A stretch of 64,000 bases of DNA from Solimonas marina (GTDB lineage Bacteria > Pseudomonadota > Gammaproteobacteria > Nevskiales > Nevskiaceae): the NCBI RefSeq assembly GCF_012241385.1, contig NZ_JAAVXB010000002.1, forward strand, positions 434,001 through 498,000, given 5' to 3'. The notes below the pieces were generated by a model. The model made no database searches. It was not told the origin of the DNA and was given only the letters and a program-made list of their open reading frames with translations. Positions 17,750 to 26,763 of this stretch are shown in pieces. Each line of letters begins with the position of its first letter. Within the stretch, counting starts at the first letter, position 1. Both the position numbers and the translations under genes were made by a program.

Positions 17750-18313
17750 GTGAGCATCAAATCGGACAAGTGGATCCGCCGCATGGCGGCGCAGGGCATG
17801 ATCGAACCGTACGAAGCCGGTCAGGTCCGCTACGTCAACGACCAGAAGATCGTTAGCTACGGCACATCGAGCTATGGCTACGATGTGCGCTGCGCCAACG
17901 AATTCAAGATCTTCACGAACATCAATTCGACGATCGTCGACCCGAAGAATTTCGACGAGGGTTCGTTCGTCGATGTGAAGTCCGACGTCTGCATCATCCC
18001 GCCGAATTCGTTCGCGCTGGCGCGGACGGTCGAGTACTTCCGCATTCCGCGCTCGACGCTGGTGGTGTGCCTGGGCAAGAGCACGTATGCGCGCTGCGGC
18101 ATCATCGTCAACGTCACGCCGCTGGAGCCGGAGTGGGAAGGCCACGTGACGCTCGAGTTCTCCAACACCACGCCGCTGCCGGCCAAGATCTACGCGAACG
18201 AAGGCGTTGCGCAGATGCTGTTCTACGAGTCGGACGAGGTTTGCGAGACGTCTTATAAGGACCGCGGTGGCAAGTATCAGGGACAGCGCGGCGTCACCCT
18301 GCCGAGAACCTGA
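17750..18313 (+). CDS. dcd: dCTP deaminase
   Basis: 187 residues, normal length. It converts dCTP to dUTP, the main route to dTTP precursors in many gammaproteobacteria. Family blocks: [19 protein letters not shown] at the N-terminus, [28 protein letters not shown], and the catalytic Glu in [16 protein letters not shown] start with GAGGA seven bases upstream; a TACAAT -10-like hexamer is at 17719-17724. The last 13 codons (encoding [12 protein letters not shown] and stop) form the head of a 148-bp tandem array, so three further copies of the gene's tail follow it. Confidence 0.95.
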   Translation: MSIKSDKWIRRMAAQGMIEPYEAGQVRYVNDQKIVSYGTSSYGYDVRCANEFKIFTNINSTIVDPKNFDEGSFVDVKSDVCIIPPNSFALARTVEYFRIPRSTLVVCLGKSTYARCGIIVNVTPLEPEWEGHVTLEFSNTTPLPAKIYANEGVAQMLFYESDEVCETSYKDRGGKYQGQRGVTLPRT

Positions 18314-18783
18314 TCCCGAACGAGCGACGGTGCCGCGGTCCTGCGCCGAGACTCGCGTTGCCGGCGATCCCGCTGACGCGGGCCCCTCGCCGGGTCGCTC
18401 GCACGGCACCGCTTGTGGCCAGTATCAGGGACAGCGCGGCGTCACCCTGCCGAGAACCTGATCCCGAACGAGCGACGGTACCGCGGTCCTGCGCCGAGAC
18501 TCGCGTTGCCGGCGATCCCGCTGGCGCGGGTCCCTCGCCGGGGCGCTCGCACGGCACCGCTTGCGGCCAGTATCAGGGACAGCGCGGCGTCACCCTGCCG
18601 AGAACCTGATCCCGAACGAGCGACGGTACCGCGGTCCTGCGCCGAGACTCGCGTTGCCGGCGATCCCGCTGGCGCGGGTCCCTCGCCGGGGCGCTCGCAC
18701 GGCACCGCTTGCGGCCAGTATCAGGGACAGCGCGGCGTCACCCTGCCGCGGACCTGATCCCGAACGAGCGACGGTACCGCGGT
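18273..18783. repeat. 148-bp tandem repeat array that copies the dcd 3' end
   Basis: Three full 148-bp units start at 18273, 18421 and 18569, and a 67-bp partial unit covers 18717-18783. Each unit begins with the last 41 bases of dcd, including its stop codon, so the peptide [12 protein letters not shown] is encoded four times (stops at 18313, 18461, 18609, 18757). Units 2 and 3 are identical; unit 1 differs at about five bases. The partial unit has a silent AGA to CGG change in the tail. The rest of each unit holds a strong hairpin (in unit 2, 18509-18541: CCGGCGA and CCCGC pairing with GCGGG and TCGCCGG). A 12-bp palindrome, GTACCGCGGTAC, marks the right end at 18774-18785. Confidence 0.95.
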
Positions 18784-18790
18784 ACGGTGC

Positions 18791-20377
18791 TTACCAGGGC
18801 GGTGGGCCGAGGACGGGTGACGCGATGCGGCCGACGGCGTTCAGGGCCTGTTGCACGTCGGGCCGTGCGACGACGCTGCGCCAGCGGCGCTCGTATTCGG
18901 CGGCCAGCGGCGGTTGCGGCACGCGGGCGTAGATCTGCACGTCGGTCAGCGCGTCGCTGCGCCAGCGCGCGTCGGCCAGACGCTCACGCAGCAGTTGCGC
19001 GGCGTCGTCGAGACGGCCGGCCTGAACCAGCGCGAATTCGTAGGTGCTCATGGCGTCGTCGCGATGTTCGCGCATCTCGGCCAGCGTGCGCTCGACGGTG
19101 GTGGGGTCGTGGCGCAGGACGGCGGCGAGCACGCGCACGGCGTTGGCCTGCATGCGGCCGAACGGGCTGGTGCCGCCGAGCTTGGCGATGGCCTGCAGCG
19201 CGGCGTCCGGCTGGCCGAGCAGTGCCAGCGCATGGCCCAGGTTGATGGCCTGGCTGACGTTGGCGCCGCCGCCGACTTCCGGGCGCTGCGCGGCCGCGCG
19301 CAGTTGTTCGATCGATGCATTCCAGCGGCCCAGACCCCACAGTGCGCGGGCGCGGCCGTCGAGGATCCAGGTGTAGTGCAGGTCGGCGTCGCGGTAGGCT
19401 TTCTCGCCGCCCTGGGCGACGCGCTGGATGACGGCGTCGCTGCTCGCCAGCACGTCGTCGAAGCGGCGCATGCGCAGCAACCGCTGCTGCAGCTCGCTGA
19501 GCTTGGCCAGCGAGTCTGGGTCTTCGGCGACGCGCTTCTGCGCGAGAGCGATGCCGGCCGCCGCCGCCTTGGCCACGTCGAAAGATTGCGGGTGCGCGGT
19601 GACGATAGGATCGAAGCGCCGGTCGACGACCATGCTCAGCACGTTGTCGCCCGATTCGACGCGCAGCGCCGCCGCCGAGGCGCCGTCGATGTCGCCGCGC
19701 GCCAGTCGCAGCAGTGCGAGGTCCATCCACAGGAAGTCGGGCTGGCCCTCTTCGAGCCGCCAGTGCGCGTCGAACAGCGCGCCGAGCATGCGCAACTGCA
19801 CATCGGTGACGCCGCTATCGGCGTCGCTCCCGGCGTCGGCGTCGGCGTCAGTGGCGGCTTGGGGGACGGCGTTGGCCTGGGCGTGCAGCTTGCGCTCGAT
19901 CTGCAGAATCGCGCGGCTGTTGATCTGCGCCAGCTCCTGCGGCCAGCGTTGGGCGATGGCAGCGACGCAGATGGCGCTGTCGCGATAGTCGGCCGTGGCG
20001 TACGACCGTTGCAGCCGCGTGGTCCAGTCGAAGGCGCTGGCCTGCGGCATGATCGTCGCTTCGTCGAGATAGCGGCGCGCCTCGTTCATCTTCTTCAGCG
20101 TCAGCGCCGCGTAACCGGCGAGCGCCCACGCCGCGTGCTTTTCGTCGCCGCTCAGACCGGAAAAGCCCGGTGCCTCGATGGCCGTGACGGCTTGCTGATA
20201 GGCGCCGTCGACATGGTCGTCCTGCAGTTGCTTGGCAGCCGCGCGTAGCGCGTCGCGTGCGGCGCTGACGGCTTCCGGCTGCGGTGGATGGTCGTTGGCC
20301 AGCGTGAACGACGCGTACGCCGGAGGCAGGACCAGCAGCGGTGCCAGCAGGCAGAGCACCTGGGTCAATCTGTGCAT
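18791..20377 (-). CDS. Secreted protein with TPR-like helical repeats
   Basis: 528 residues. A signal peptide (LLAPLLVLPPAYA) gives an exported protein. The body is almost all helix, with Ala-rich paired helices that resemble tetratricopeptide repeats (AAWALAGYAALTLKKMNEARRYL near 85-107; NLGHALALLGQPDAALQAIAKLGG near 380-405). An acidic Asp/Ala stretch at about 173-190 (ATDADADAGSDADSG) separates two halves. It likely serves as a scaffold for protein contacts in the periplasm or outer membrane; I do not recognise a named family. Its stop codon lies 8 bases from the repeat array that follows dcd, and the two genes are convergent. Confidence 0.7.
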   Translation of the reverse strand: MHRLTQVLCLLAPLLVLPPAYASFTLANDHPPQPEAVSAARDALRAAAKQLQDDHVDGAYQQAVTAIEAPGFSGLSGDEKHAAWALAGYAALTLKKMNEARRYLDEATIMPQASAFDWTTRLQRSYATADYRDSAICVAAIAQRWPQELAQINSRAILQIERKLHAQANAVPQAATDADADAGSDADSGVTDVQLRMLGALFDAHWRLEEGQPDFLWMDLALLRLARGDIDGASAAALRVESGDNVLSMVVDRRFDPIVTAHPQSFDVAKAAAAGIALAQKRVAEDPDSLAKLSELQQRLLRMRRFDDVLASSDAVIQRVAQGGEKAYRDADLHYTWILDGRARALWGLGRWNASIEQLRAAAQRPEVGGGANVSQAINLGHALALLGQPDAALQAIAKLGGTSPFGRMQANAVRVLAAVLRHDPTTVERTLAEMREHRDDAMSTYEFALVQAGRLDDAAQLLRERLADARWRSDALTDVQIYARVPQPPLAAEYERRWRSVVARPDVQQALNAVGRIASPVLGPPPW

Positions 20378-20519
20378 GGTGAGCGGTTCGTCGGGGGCGG
20401 ACGGGCTTCCGGTCAGGGGAAGCGCGTTGGAGGGGGCCGCGGGAGGCGCGGTGGCGATTTTAAACCGTGACGCCGCCTGATAGCGCGATCTGCGTCACGC
20501 AACGACGACGATGCCTGCC

Positions 20520-21578
20520 TTAGGTCTGCTGTGCGCGCCACTGTTGCGGTGTCTGCCCGGTCCAGCGGCGGAACGCGCGGGTGAAGTTGGCCGGATCGGT
20601 GAAGCCGAGCAGGTAGGTGATTTCCGCGCCGCCCAGCCCTTGCCGCAAATAGGCAAACGCCAGTTCGCAGCGGGTCTCGTTGAGCAGAGCCTTGTAATGG
20701 ACGTTCTCGGCGGCCAGCCGGCGCAGCAGCGTGCGCGGCGTCAGATGCAGGGCCGCGGCGACGGTTTCGCGGCCCGGCTCGCCGGCCGGCAGATGCTGGC
20801 CCAGCCATTCGCGAACCCTGCGCGACACCGGCGTCGCGTCGAAGCGCGCCAGCTGCTGCGCAGCATCGGCTTCCAATTGCTGCGCCTGCGCGGGATTGCG
20901 ATCCGGCAGCGGGCGCTGCAGCAACGGCCGCGCATAGAGCAGGCGGCGGCGCGCCTGCCCGAACTGTACCGGGCAGGCAAAGCTGCGCTCGTAAACGCTG
21001 GCATCGCTGGGCGCTGCGCGGTGTAGTTCGCAACGCAACGGCACGGCTTGCGGGCCGGCCATGACGCGCATCAGCTGCGCGATGGCCGCCATGAACGCCT
21101 CGAAGGCGGCCTCGGCATAGACGACGGGTGCTCCGGGCGGGACGAAGACCACACCGACGTCATCGTCGTGCTGTTCCAGTTGCAGGCCGGCGCCATCGGT
21201 GACGAGCCGCGAGTAGCGCGCCATGCGCAACAGGGCATCGCCCAGCGTCGGACTCGCCTGCAGCGCCGGGCCGAGCACGTGCATGGTCGCCGGCTGGATG
21301 TGCGGCGGCACCTGCAGGCCGAAGGCCGGATCGCCGCTGCGCGCGACCGCGAGCTGCCACAGGCGCGTCATGCTGGCGACCGGGAAGCGCGCGCCCGGAA
21401 TCTGCGTCGCCGTGATGTCGAGGCCGGCGGCGGCAAACAGTGGCTCCGGCGCGCAGCCGCGCGCGCGCAGCGCGGCGGCGATGGCGCCGGCCCAGGAGGC
21501 GAGGGTGGTGCGTCTGGACAAGAGCGGACCGGAAACAGGTGAAGCGCAAACACTGTCCCAACGGGACAATCGATGCAA
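20520..21578 (-). CDS. AraC-family transcriptional regulator, next to alkylsulfatase
   Basis: Up to 352 residues. The N-terminal 'arabinose-binding-like' regulator domain (about 25-210) is followed by an AraC helix-turn-helix pair (GRETVAAALHLTPRTLLRRL and GGAEITYLLGFTDPANFTRAFRRW). No ATG is available; TTG codons at 21578 and 21521 are the candidates, neither with a good ribosome site. A 15-bp palindrome overlaps the first of these, so translation may begin at 21521. It is divergent from the alkylsulfatase gene and probably controls it in response to an alkyl sulfate or fatty product. This sub-family includes regulators of lipid and alkane genes. Confidence 0.88.
   Translation of the reverse strand: MHRLSRWDSVCASPVSGPLLSRRTTLASWAGAIAAALRARGCAPEPLFAAAGLDITATQIPGARFPVASMTRLWQLAVARSGDPAFGLQVPPHIQPATMHVLGPALQASPTLGDALLRMARYSRLVTDGAGLQLEQHDDDVGVVFVPPGAPVVYAEAAFEAFMAAIAQLMRVMAGPQAVPLRCELHRAAPSDASVYERSFACPVQFGQARRRLLYARPLLQRPLPDRNPAQAQQLEADAAQQLARFDATPVSRRVREWLGQHLPAGEPGRETVAAALHLTPRTLLRRLAAENVHYKALLNETRCELAFAYLRQGLGGAEITYLLGFTDPANFTRAFRRWTGQTPQQWRAQQT
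21554..21568. promoter_or_regulatory. Palindrome between AraC regulator and alkylsulfatase
   Basis: TGTCCCAACGGGACA, with perfect 6-bp arms and 3-base centre, 69 bases before the sulfatase ATG. It is a candidate operator for the adjacent regulator or another dimeric protein. Confidence 0.5.
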
Positions 21579-21636
21579 GCGATGCGGCGCCTAAGCTGAT
21601 CCTCTGACGCGAAAAGCGAACGTGGAGGAGACCACG

Positions 21637-23355
21637 ATGAAACGATTCGGTATCGCCGCCGCCGTGGCGGCCTTGCTGCTGGCCGCGTGTGGCCACAAGC
21701 CGCCACCGAGCGCACCCGAGACGGCCGTGCCGACACCGGCCGCGCTGAAAAACCTGACGGACGACTTCAAGCCGCGGGTTCTGAATCCGGCCGATGGCAT
21801 CTATGTGGCAATCGGCTACGGCATTGCCAATTCCATCATGCTGGTCGGCGACACCGGCGTGATCATCGTCGACACCACCGAAACCGCGCAGTCGGCGCAG
21901 CAGGTGCTGGCGGCGTTCCGCAAGATCACCGACAAGCCGGTGGCGGCCATCGTCTACACGCACTCGCATCCTGATCACGTCGGTGGCGGTGCGGTGTTCG
22001 CCGGCGGCCGCGACATCCCAGTCTACGCGCAGCGTGAGCTGGTCGCCAACATGGAGCGCACGTCGATCGAGTTGCAGACCACGATCACGCGGCGCTCGCA
22101 GCGCATGTACGGCATGCCGTTGCCAGCGGATCAGCTGATCAATCTCGGCATCGGCCCGTTCGTCGACATGCACGAAGGCAGCACCGTCGCGGTGTTGCCG
22201 CCGACCCGTGTCTTCGACGACAAGCTCGACGACACGGTGGCCGGCATTCACTTCGAGCTGGTGCACGCGCCGGGCGAGACCGACGACCAACTGTTCATGT
22301 GGCTGCCGGACCGGCACATCGTGCTGTCGGGCGACAACTTCTATCGCTCGTTCCCGAATCTCTACACCATCCGCGGCACCGGCTATCGCGACCCGCGCGT
22401 CTGGGCGGACTCGATCGACAAGCTGCGCGCCTTGCACGCGCAGGTGCTGATTCCGAGCCATACGCTGCCGCTGATCGGCGAAGACAAGATCGAAGCGGCA
22501 CTGACCGACTATCGCGATGCGATCCGCTACGTCTACGACCAGACGATCCGCCAGATCAACCAGGGCCACACGCCCGACGAGATCGCGGCGACGCTGAAGC
22601 TGCCGCCGCACCTGGCCGCCTCGCCTTACCTGCAGCCGTTCTATGGCGAGGTGTCGTGGTCGGTGCGCGAGATCTACAACGGTCTGCTCGGTTGGTACGA
22701 CGGTGACGCGGCGACCTTGCAACCGCTGCCGCCCGATCAGACCGCGGCGCACATGGTGGCGCTGGCCGGTGGCATCGACGCGCTGGCCAAGCAGATCACC
22801 GACGCCGAAGCGCGCGGTGAGCATCAATGGGTGCTGCAATTGTCCGACTACGCGATGCGTGTGGCGCCGGATCGCCGCGATGTTCGCCAGGCGCGCATCG
22901 CCGCGCTGCGCGCCCTGGGTGCCGCTGAAAGCAATCCGAACGCGCGGCACTGGTATCAGGTCAGTGCCGGTGAACTGGCCGGCGATTACAAGCTGAAGTC
23001 GCGCATCGTCAAACCGACACCGCAGACGCTGGCGAGCATGCCGGTCAAACGCTTCTTCGATGGCATGGCGGTCAATCTCGACCCGCAGGCCTGCGGCGAC
23101 AAGACGGTCAAGGTCGGCTTCGAGTTCACCGATATCCAGCAGCGCTACACCTATATCGTCCGCCGGGGTGCCAGCGAGGTGGTGCCGGAGCTGCAGCCGG
23201 ATGCCGACATCGTCGTGCGCGTGCCGGCGCAGACCTTCAAGGAAATGCTCGCGCAGCTGCGCAATCCGGCGCTGACGATCGCCACCGACTTCGACGTCGT
23301 CAAAGGCAACAAGCTGGAGTTCGCGCGCTTCATGCGCTGGTTCCAGCCGTCGTGA
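21637..23355 (+). CDS. Lipoprotein alkylsulfatase, metallo-beta-lactamase fold
   Basis: 572 residues. A lipoprotein signal ends in LAAC (Cys 18). The metallo-beta-lactamase domain has the di-zinc motif YTHSHPDHVGG. It is followed by the helical dimerisation domain of alkylsulfatases (about 290-430) and a C-terminal SCP2-like domain (about 460-572) that binds the alkyl chain. Relatives such as SdsA1 hydrolyse primary alkyl sulfates like SDS to alcohol and sulfate. This copy is shorter than SdsA1 and is anchored as a lipoprotein, so it acts outside the cytoplasm. ATG 21637 follows GGAGGAG at a spacing of six; the in-frame GTG at 21622 overlaps that site. The divergent AraC gene is the likely regulator. 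Confidence 0.9.
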   Translation: MKRFGIAAAVAALLLAACGHKPPPSAPETAVPTPAALKNLTDDFKPRVLNPADGIYVAIGYGIANSIMLVGDTGVIIVDTTETAQSAQQVLAAFRKITDKPVAAIVYTHSHPDHVGGGAVFAGGRDIPVYAQRELVANMERTSIELQTTITRRSQRMYGMPLPADQLINLGIGPFVDMHEGSTVAVLPPTRVFDDKLDDTVAGIHFELVHAPGETDDQLFMWLPDRHIVLSGDNFYRSFPNLYTIRGTGYRDPRVWADSIDKLRALHAQVLIPSHTLPLIGEDKIEAALTDYRDAIRYVYDQTIRQINQGHTPDEIAATLKLPPHLAASPYLQPFYGEVSWSVREIYNGLLGWYDGDAATLQPLPPDQTAAHMVALAGGIDALAKQITDAEARGEHQWVLQLSDYAMRVAPDRRDVRQARIAALRALGAAESNPNARHWYQVSAGELAGDYKLKSRIVKPTPQTLASMPVKRFFDGMAVNLDPQACGDKTVKVGFEFTDIQQRYTYIVRRGASEVVPELQPDADIVVRVPAQTFKEMLAQLRNPALTIATDFDVVKGNKLEFARFMRWFQPS

Positions 23356-23362
23356 TCAAGGC

Positions 23363-23393
23363 GCAGCGGGCCGGCCGGGTGCCGGCTCGCTGC
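23363..23393. terminator. Hairpin between convergent genes
   Basis: Imperfect stem GCAGCG-G-GCCGGC / GCCGGC-T-CGCTGC with loop CGGGT, between the alkylsulfatase and the next - strand gene. No clear U-tract. Confidence 0.55.
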
Positions 23394-23402
23394 GGTGCGG
23401 TG

Positions 23403-23810
23403 TCAGTGCCCGCCGCGCGCCTTGAGCACGGTCCACTCCGATGACTTCGGATCGGCGCGATAGATATTCTTGGCGTCCGCCGACAGGTAGATGCTGTTCC
23501 AGTACGCCGTACTCATCGGCTTCGGCGCCGCCGGCGACTTTTCGTCGAGCAGGTCGGCGCAGTCGTAGAGCGTCTGTGCCGGCATCTCGCTCCACTGCGC
23601 ACCGATCTTGATCTGGCAGTTCGGCACCGGATCAGTCTTTGGCAGTTCGGTGCTCGGCTCGTACGGTTCCGACGACAGCGTCGTGGTCTTGAACGTCTGA
23701 TCGCCCGGGCCGGCGGTGGCGCGTTGCGGGGCCTGATCGACCGGTGCGGCCTGGGCAACGGCGATCAGGCCGGCCATGGCGGCGGCAACGAGCAAAGCGG
23801 CTTTCTGCAT
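23403..23810 (-). CDS. Small secreted hypothetical protein
   Basis: 135 residues from ATG 23810, which has GAGGA seven bases upstream. A signal peptide (LLVAAAMAGLIAVAQA) precedes a short soluble region with two Cys (PNCQIK and YDCADLL), likely a disulfide in the periplasm. No known domain is recognised. The next gene upstream on this strand also encodes a small secreted protein; the two may be co-transcribed. Confidence 0.7.
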   Translation of the reverse strand: MQKAALLVAAAMAGLIAVAQAAPVDQAPQRATAGPGDQTFKTTTLSSEPYEPSTELPKTDPVPNCQIKIGAQWSEMPAQTLYDCADLLDEKSPAAPKPMSTAYWNSIYLSADAKNIYRADPKSSEWTVLKARGGH

Positions 23811-23903
23811 GACGGTCCTCGCGTGGCTGCGAATTTCGTCCATCTTAGGCCGGCTGCCGCGGTTTGCCAGCCTCGCCGGCCGGCGTGCGAGGGGCGGCCG
23901 ACT

Positions 23904-24275
23904 TCAGAAGTGGTAGTTCGGCAAGCGGTAATTCGGCATGCGATGCACGAAGGCCACCGCTGCGCCATCGGCTCTGGCCTTGATGTCGATCAGCGCGCGA
24001 TCGATCAGGTCGGCGGAATAACCCAGCGAGCTGAGGAAGCGGTGCGCGGTATCCAGCTGCGTCTGGCAACCGGCCTCGACCTCGCCGATGACCTTCATCG
24101 GGTCGTTGCCCAGATTCAGATAGCGGTCGCCGAAGCGGTCGGCGAGGCATTGCCGGTACGGCTGGGCCATCGCATTGGCACGTTGCAGATGATCGGCGCT
24201 GATGGTGACCGGCGCGTCCGCAAACGCAGTGCCGCAGCAGGCCAGTGCCGCGGCGGCGGCAAACAGGTAACGCAT
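23904..24275 (-). CDS. Small secreted hypothetical protein
   Basis: 123 residues from ATG 24275, preceded by GGGGGA. Signal peptide MRYLFAAAAALACCGTAFA with likely cleavage after FADA or AFA. The mature part is helical, with two Cys (YRQCLAD, AGCQTQL) and a Tyr/Pro-rich end NYRLPNYHF. No family is recognised. The Cys in the signal (ACCG) does not make a good lipobox. It lies between the response-regulator gene and another small secreted protein on the same strand. Confidence 0.7.
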   Translation of the reverse strand: MRYLFAAAAALACCGTAFADAPVTISADHLQRANAMAQPYRQCLADRFGDRYLNLGNDPMKVIGEVEAGCQTQLDTAHRFLSSLGYSADLIDRALIDIKARADGAAVAFVHRMPNYRLPNYHF

Positions 24276-24396
24276 GAAATCCCCCGGCATCGACTCGATG
24301 CGATAACGACGGATTCAGGCTAAATCGTGACCACGTTGGCGGCAACGCCACTCATCGGTGTGCGGATGCCGGTCAGCGTCGTGTGCTGCGAAACGG

Positions 24397-25344
24397 TCAG
24401 GGTGTGGCGCCGGCGCGGCGCATGCGACCGAGAAAATTCATGACCCGGCTGGCCACGCCGCTTTCCTCCGGCGCGCGCACCGGCTCGACCGCATGCGCGA
24501 CGCGCAGCGTCGGCGTGCTGCGCAGCAGGCGGTGATGACGCAGCGCGCTGGCCAGACTCATGCTGAACGCGCCGCGACGCAGCGGCTTCGGCAGCAGACG
24601 GTAGACCTGGCCCTGGTTGATCAGACCGATGAACACCGACACGTCGGCGAACGGTGTCAATACGATGGTGACGATCTCCGGGCGCTCGGCCTTCAGCGTC
24701 TTCAGCAGGCCGGTGACGCTCTGTCGCGCGACGGCGATCTCCGAGACCACGACGCCGACCGGCTCGCGTTCGAGCGCCGCCAGCGCCTGGTCGATGTCGC
24801 GTGCCCAGACCACCGGCTGCGAGCGGCCGACGATGTCCTGGACGGCGTGATAGACCTCGGCGTCGTCATCGAGCACCAGGATCGCTTCGGCGGTATTCGC
24901 GACCGGCGCGACAAACTGGCCGGTCTCGGTCTGCAGCGGCATCGGCGGCGCGGCCGGGCCAGCGGCGAACAGCGAGTCGGCGATGGCCGCCGCCTGCTGC
25001 ACGGTCTGCCGCAGCTCGGTGGCGTCCCAGGGTTTGTTGACGAAGCGGAAGATTTCGCCTTCGTTGACCGAGGCGACCACCGCGTCGAGCTCCGAGTAGC
25101 CGGTCAGCAGGATGCGCGTGGTCTGCGGCGACCGTGCGCGGACCTGCTTGAGCAGCTCGGCGCCGCTCATCATCGGCATGCGCTGGTCGCTGACCGCGAC
25201 ATGCACGCGTTGCTCGGTGACGGCGCGCAGCGCAACGCCGGGATCGGTCGTGGCGATCAGTTCGTAGCGGCCGCGGAACAGCATCGCCAACGAGCGCAGG
25301 ATGCGTTCCTCGTCGTCGATCAGCAGCAGGGTCGGTTTGTTCAT
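24397..25344 (-). CDS. Two-receiver response regulator (second receiver lacks the phospho-acceptor)
   Basis: 315 residues. Receiver 1 (about 1-120) is complete: acidic pair in [10 protein letters not shown], phospho-Asp in [12 protein letters not shown], Thr in ILLTGY and Lys in VNKPWD. Receiver 2 (about 155-275) keeps the acidic triplet LDDD, a Thr (VLTPF) and Lys (LLPKPL), but the acceptor position reads VVVSEIA, with Ser where Asp is expected. No DNA-binding or enzymatic output domain follows; the last 40 residues are basic. It overlaps the kinase stop by 4 bases (ATGA), so the pair is one unit. Output is probably by protein contact. Confidence 0.88.
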   Translation of the reverse strand: MNKPTLLLIDDEERILRSLAMLFRGRYELIATTDPGVALRAVTEQRVHVAVSDQRMPMMSGAELLKQVRARSPQTTRILLTGYSELDAVVASVNEGEIFRFVNKPWDATELRQTVQQAAAIADSLFAAGPAAPPMPLQTETGQFVAPVANTAEAILVLDDDAEVYHAVQDIVGRSQPVVWARDIDQALAALEREPVGVVVSEIAVARQSVTGLLKTLKAERPEIVTIVLTPFADVSVFIGLINQGQVYRLLPKPLRRGAFSMSLASALRHHRLLRSTPTLRVAHAVEPVRAPEESGVASRVMNFLGRMRRAGATP

Positions 25345-26678
25345 GCGGCGTGCTCTGTGGCGTCGCTGTCGTCGTCGCCGGTGGCGTCGGTCGCGAGCTG
25401 CAGCGGCAGCGAGATCACGAACTTGGTGCCGCGCTGCAGCTCGGAGACGACGTGGAGGGTGCCGCCGTGCGCCTGCACGATCTGTTGCGAGATCGACAGG
25501 CCCAGACCGGTGCCCTGGCCGACCGGCTTGGTCGTGAAGAACGGATCGAAGATCTTGGCGAGATGGGCGGGCGAGATGCCGCGGCCGTTGTCCTGTACGT
25601 GGATGTGCAGCCACGTGCCGTCGGACTCGGTTTTCAGCAACAGCTTGCCGCCGTTGTCGCCGACCGCCTGTGCGGCATTGGTGACCAGATTCAGCAGCAC
25701 CTGATTGATTTGCGACGGCGAGCAACGCACCGGCGGCACCTCGCCATAGCGCTTGATGACGGTCAGCCGGTGCTTGATCGCGTTGTGCGCGATGACCAGG
25801 GTCTGGTCGATGCAGTCGTGGATCGACACCTCGGCGACGCGCGCCTGATCGAGCCGCGAGAAGTTGCGCAGGTTGACGACCAGATCCTTGATCGTGTCGG
25901 CGCCGTGCAGCGTGTCGCGCAGCAGGGCGCGCGTGTCGCTGACGAGTTCCGGGTCGGCGAGCGACGCGCCGAGATCGCTGCAGTGCTGGATCTGTGCGCC
26001 AAGCGCCGCTTCGTCCAGGTCCTCCGCGGTCAGCATCTGCAGCAGCTTGTGATGCTCGCCGAGCGTCTGCACCGCTTCTTCGAACAGGCTGGCGACCATC
26101 TCGACGTTGTTGCGCACGTAGCCCAGCGGCGTGTTGATCTCATGTGCGACGCCGGCCACCATCTGACCGAGCGAGGCCATCTTCTCGGACTGCACGAGCT
26201 GCGCCTGCGAGGCCTTCAGCGCCGCGTAGGCGGCGTCGATGCGCTGCTGCAGCGCCGCCAGCAAATCGACGGCGACGCCCATGCCGAGGTACTGGCCGTC
26301 GGCCTCGATGATGAAGTCTTCGGTGATCGGTGCGCCGAGGTGGGCGGCGACGTAGCGCGCGGCGTCTTCCAGAGGTGCCTCGCGATCAACCCGCAGCGGC
26401 GTGCCGTTCATCAGCGACGTCACCGGTCGCGTGCCGTACAGCTCGCGGCCGAAACGGCGCAAAAAGACGTTGTTCAGGGTGTGGCGGCTGATGGTGCCGA
26501 CGACGCGCTTGCCGGCGACGATCGGCAGGCACAGCAACCGTTCGTTGGCGGCCTCGAGAAATGCGTCGGCCGCGGCGTCGACGGTATCGGTCGGCGACAG
26601 CGGCGCGACGTCCAGGCGCAGGCGCGACAGATCGTTCTGCGTGTCTTCGGGACGGCGGGCGGGCGCGGCGGCATTCAT
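25341..26678 (-). CDS. Soluble histidine kinase with N-terminal CBS-domain pair
   Basis: 445 residues from ATG 26678. No membrane segment. Residues about 15-140 form two CBS motifs ([19 protein letters not shown] and the [17 protein letters not shown] segment), which often bind adenine nucleotides. A coiled coil then leads to the HisKA dimer helix with phospho-His in [16 protein letters not shown] and an HATPase with [10 protein letters not shown] (N box), QDNGRGI (G1) and GTGLGLSI (G2). It is therefore a cytoplasmic sensor, perhaps of energy status, that phosphorylates the two-receiver protein overlapping its 3' end. The RpfG/FrzG-like receiver partner suggests a role in behaviour or surface control, but this is inference. 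Confidence 0.9.
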   Translation of the reverse strand: MNAAAPARRPEDTQNDLSRLRLDVAPLSPTDTVDAAADAFLEAANERLLCLPIVAGKRVVGTISRHTLNNVFLRRFGRELYGTRPVTSLMNGTPLRVDREAPLEDAARYVAAHLGAPITEDFIIEADGQYLGMGVAVDLLAALQQRIDAAYAALKASQAQLVQSEKMASLGQMVAGVAHEINTPLGYVRNNVEMVASLFEEAVQTLGEHHKLLQMLTAEDLDEAALGAQIQHCSDLGASLADPELVSDTRALLRDTLHGADTIKDLVVNLRNFSRLDQARVAEVSIHDCIDQTLVIAHNAIKHRLTVIKRYGEVPPVRCSPSQINQVLLNLVTNAAQAVGDNGGKLLLKTESDGTWLHIHVQDNGRGISPAHLAKIFDPFFTTKPVGQGTGLGLSISQQIVQAHGGTLHVVSELQRGTKFVISLPLQLATDATGDDDSDATEHAA

Positions 26679-26763
26679 CGGCGCGCGAGCGTAGTGGCGG
26701 CAAATGACGGCCGTGTGGCGAAGCGATGACGGTCCCCCGCGCGGCTGCGTGGCGGCGGCGGAT

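Noticed and set aside
18273-18783. CRISPR array
   Set aside because: The period is 148 bases with identical spacers and coding content; no short repeat with unique spacers.
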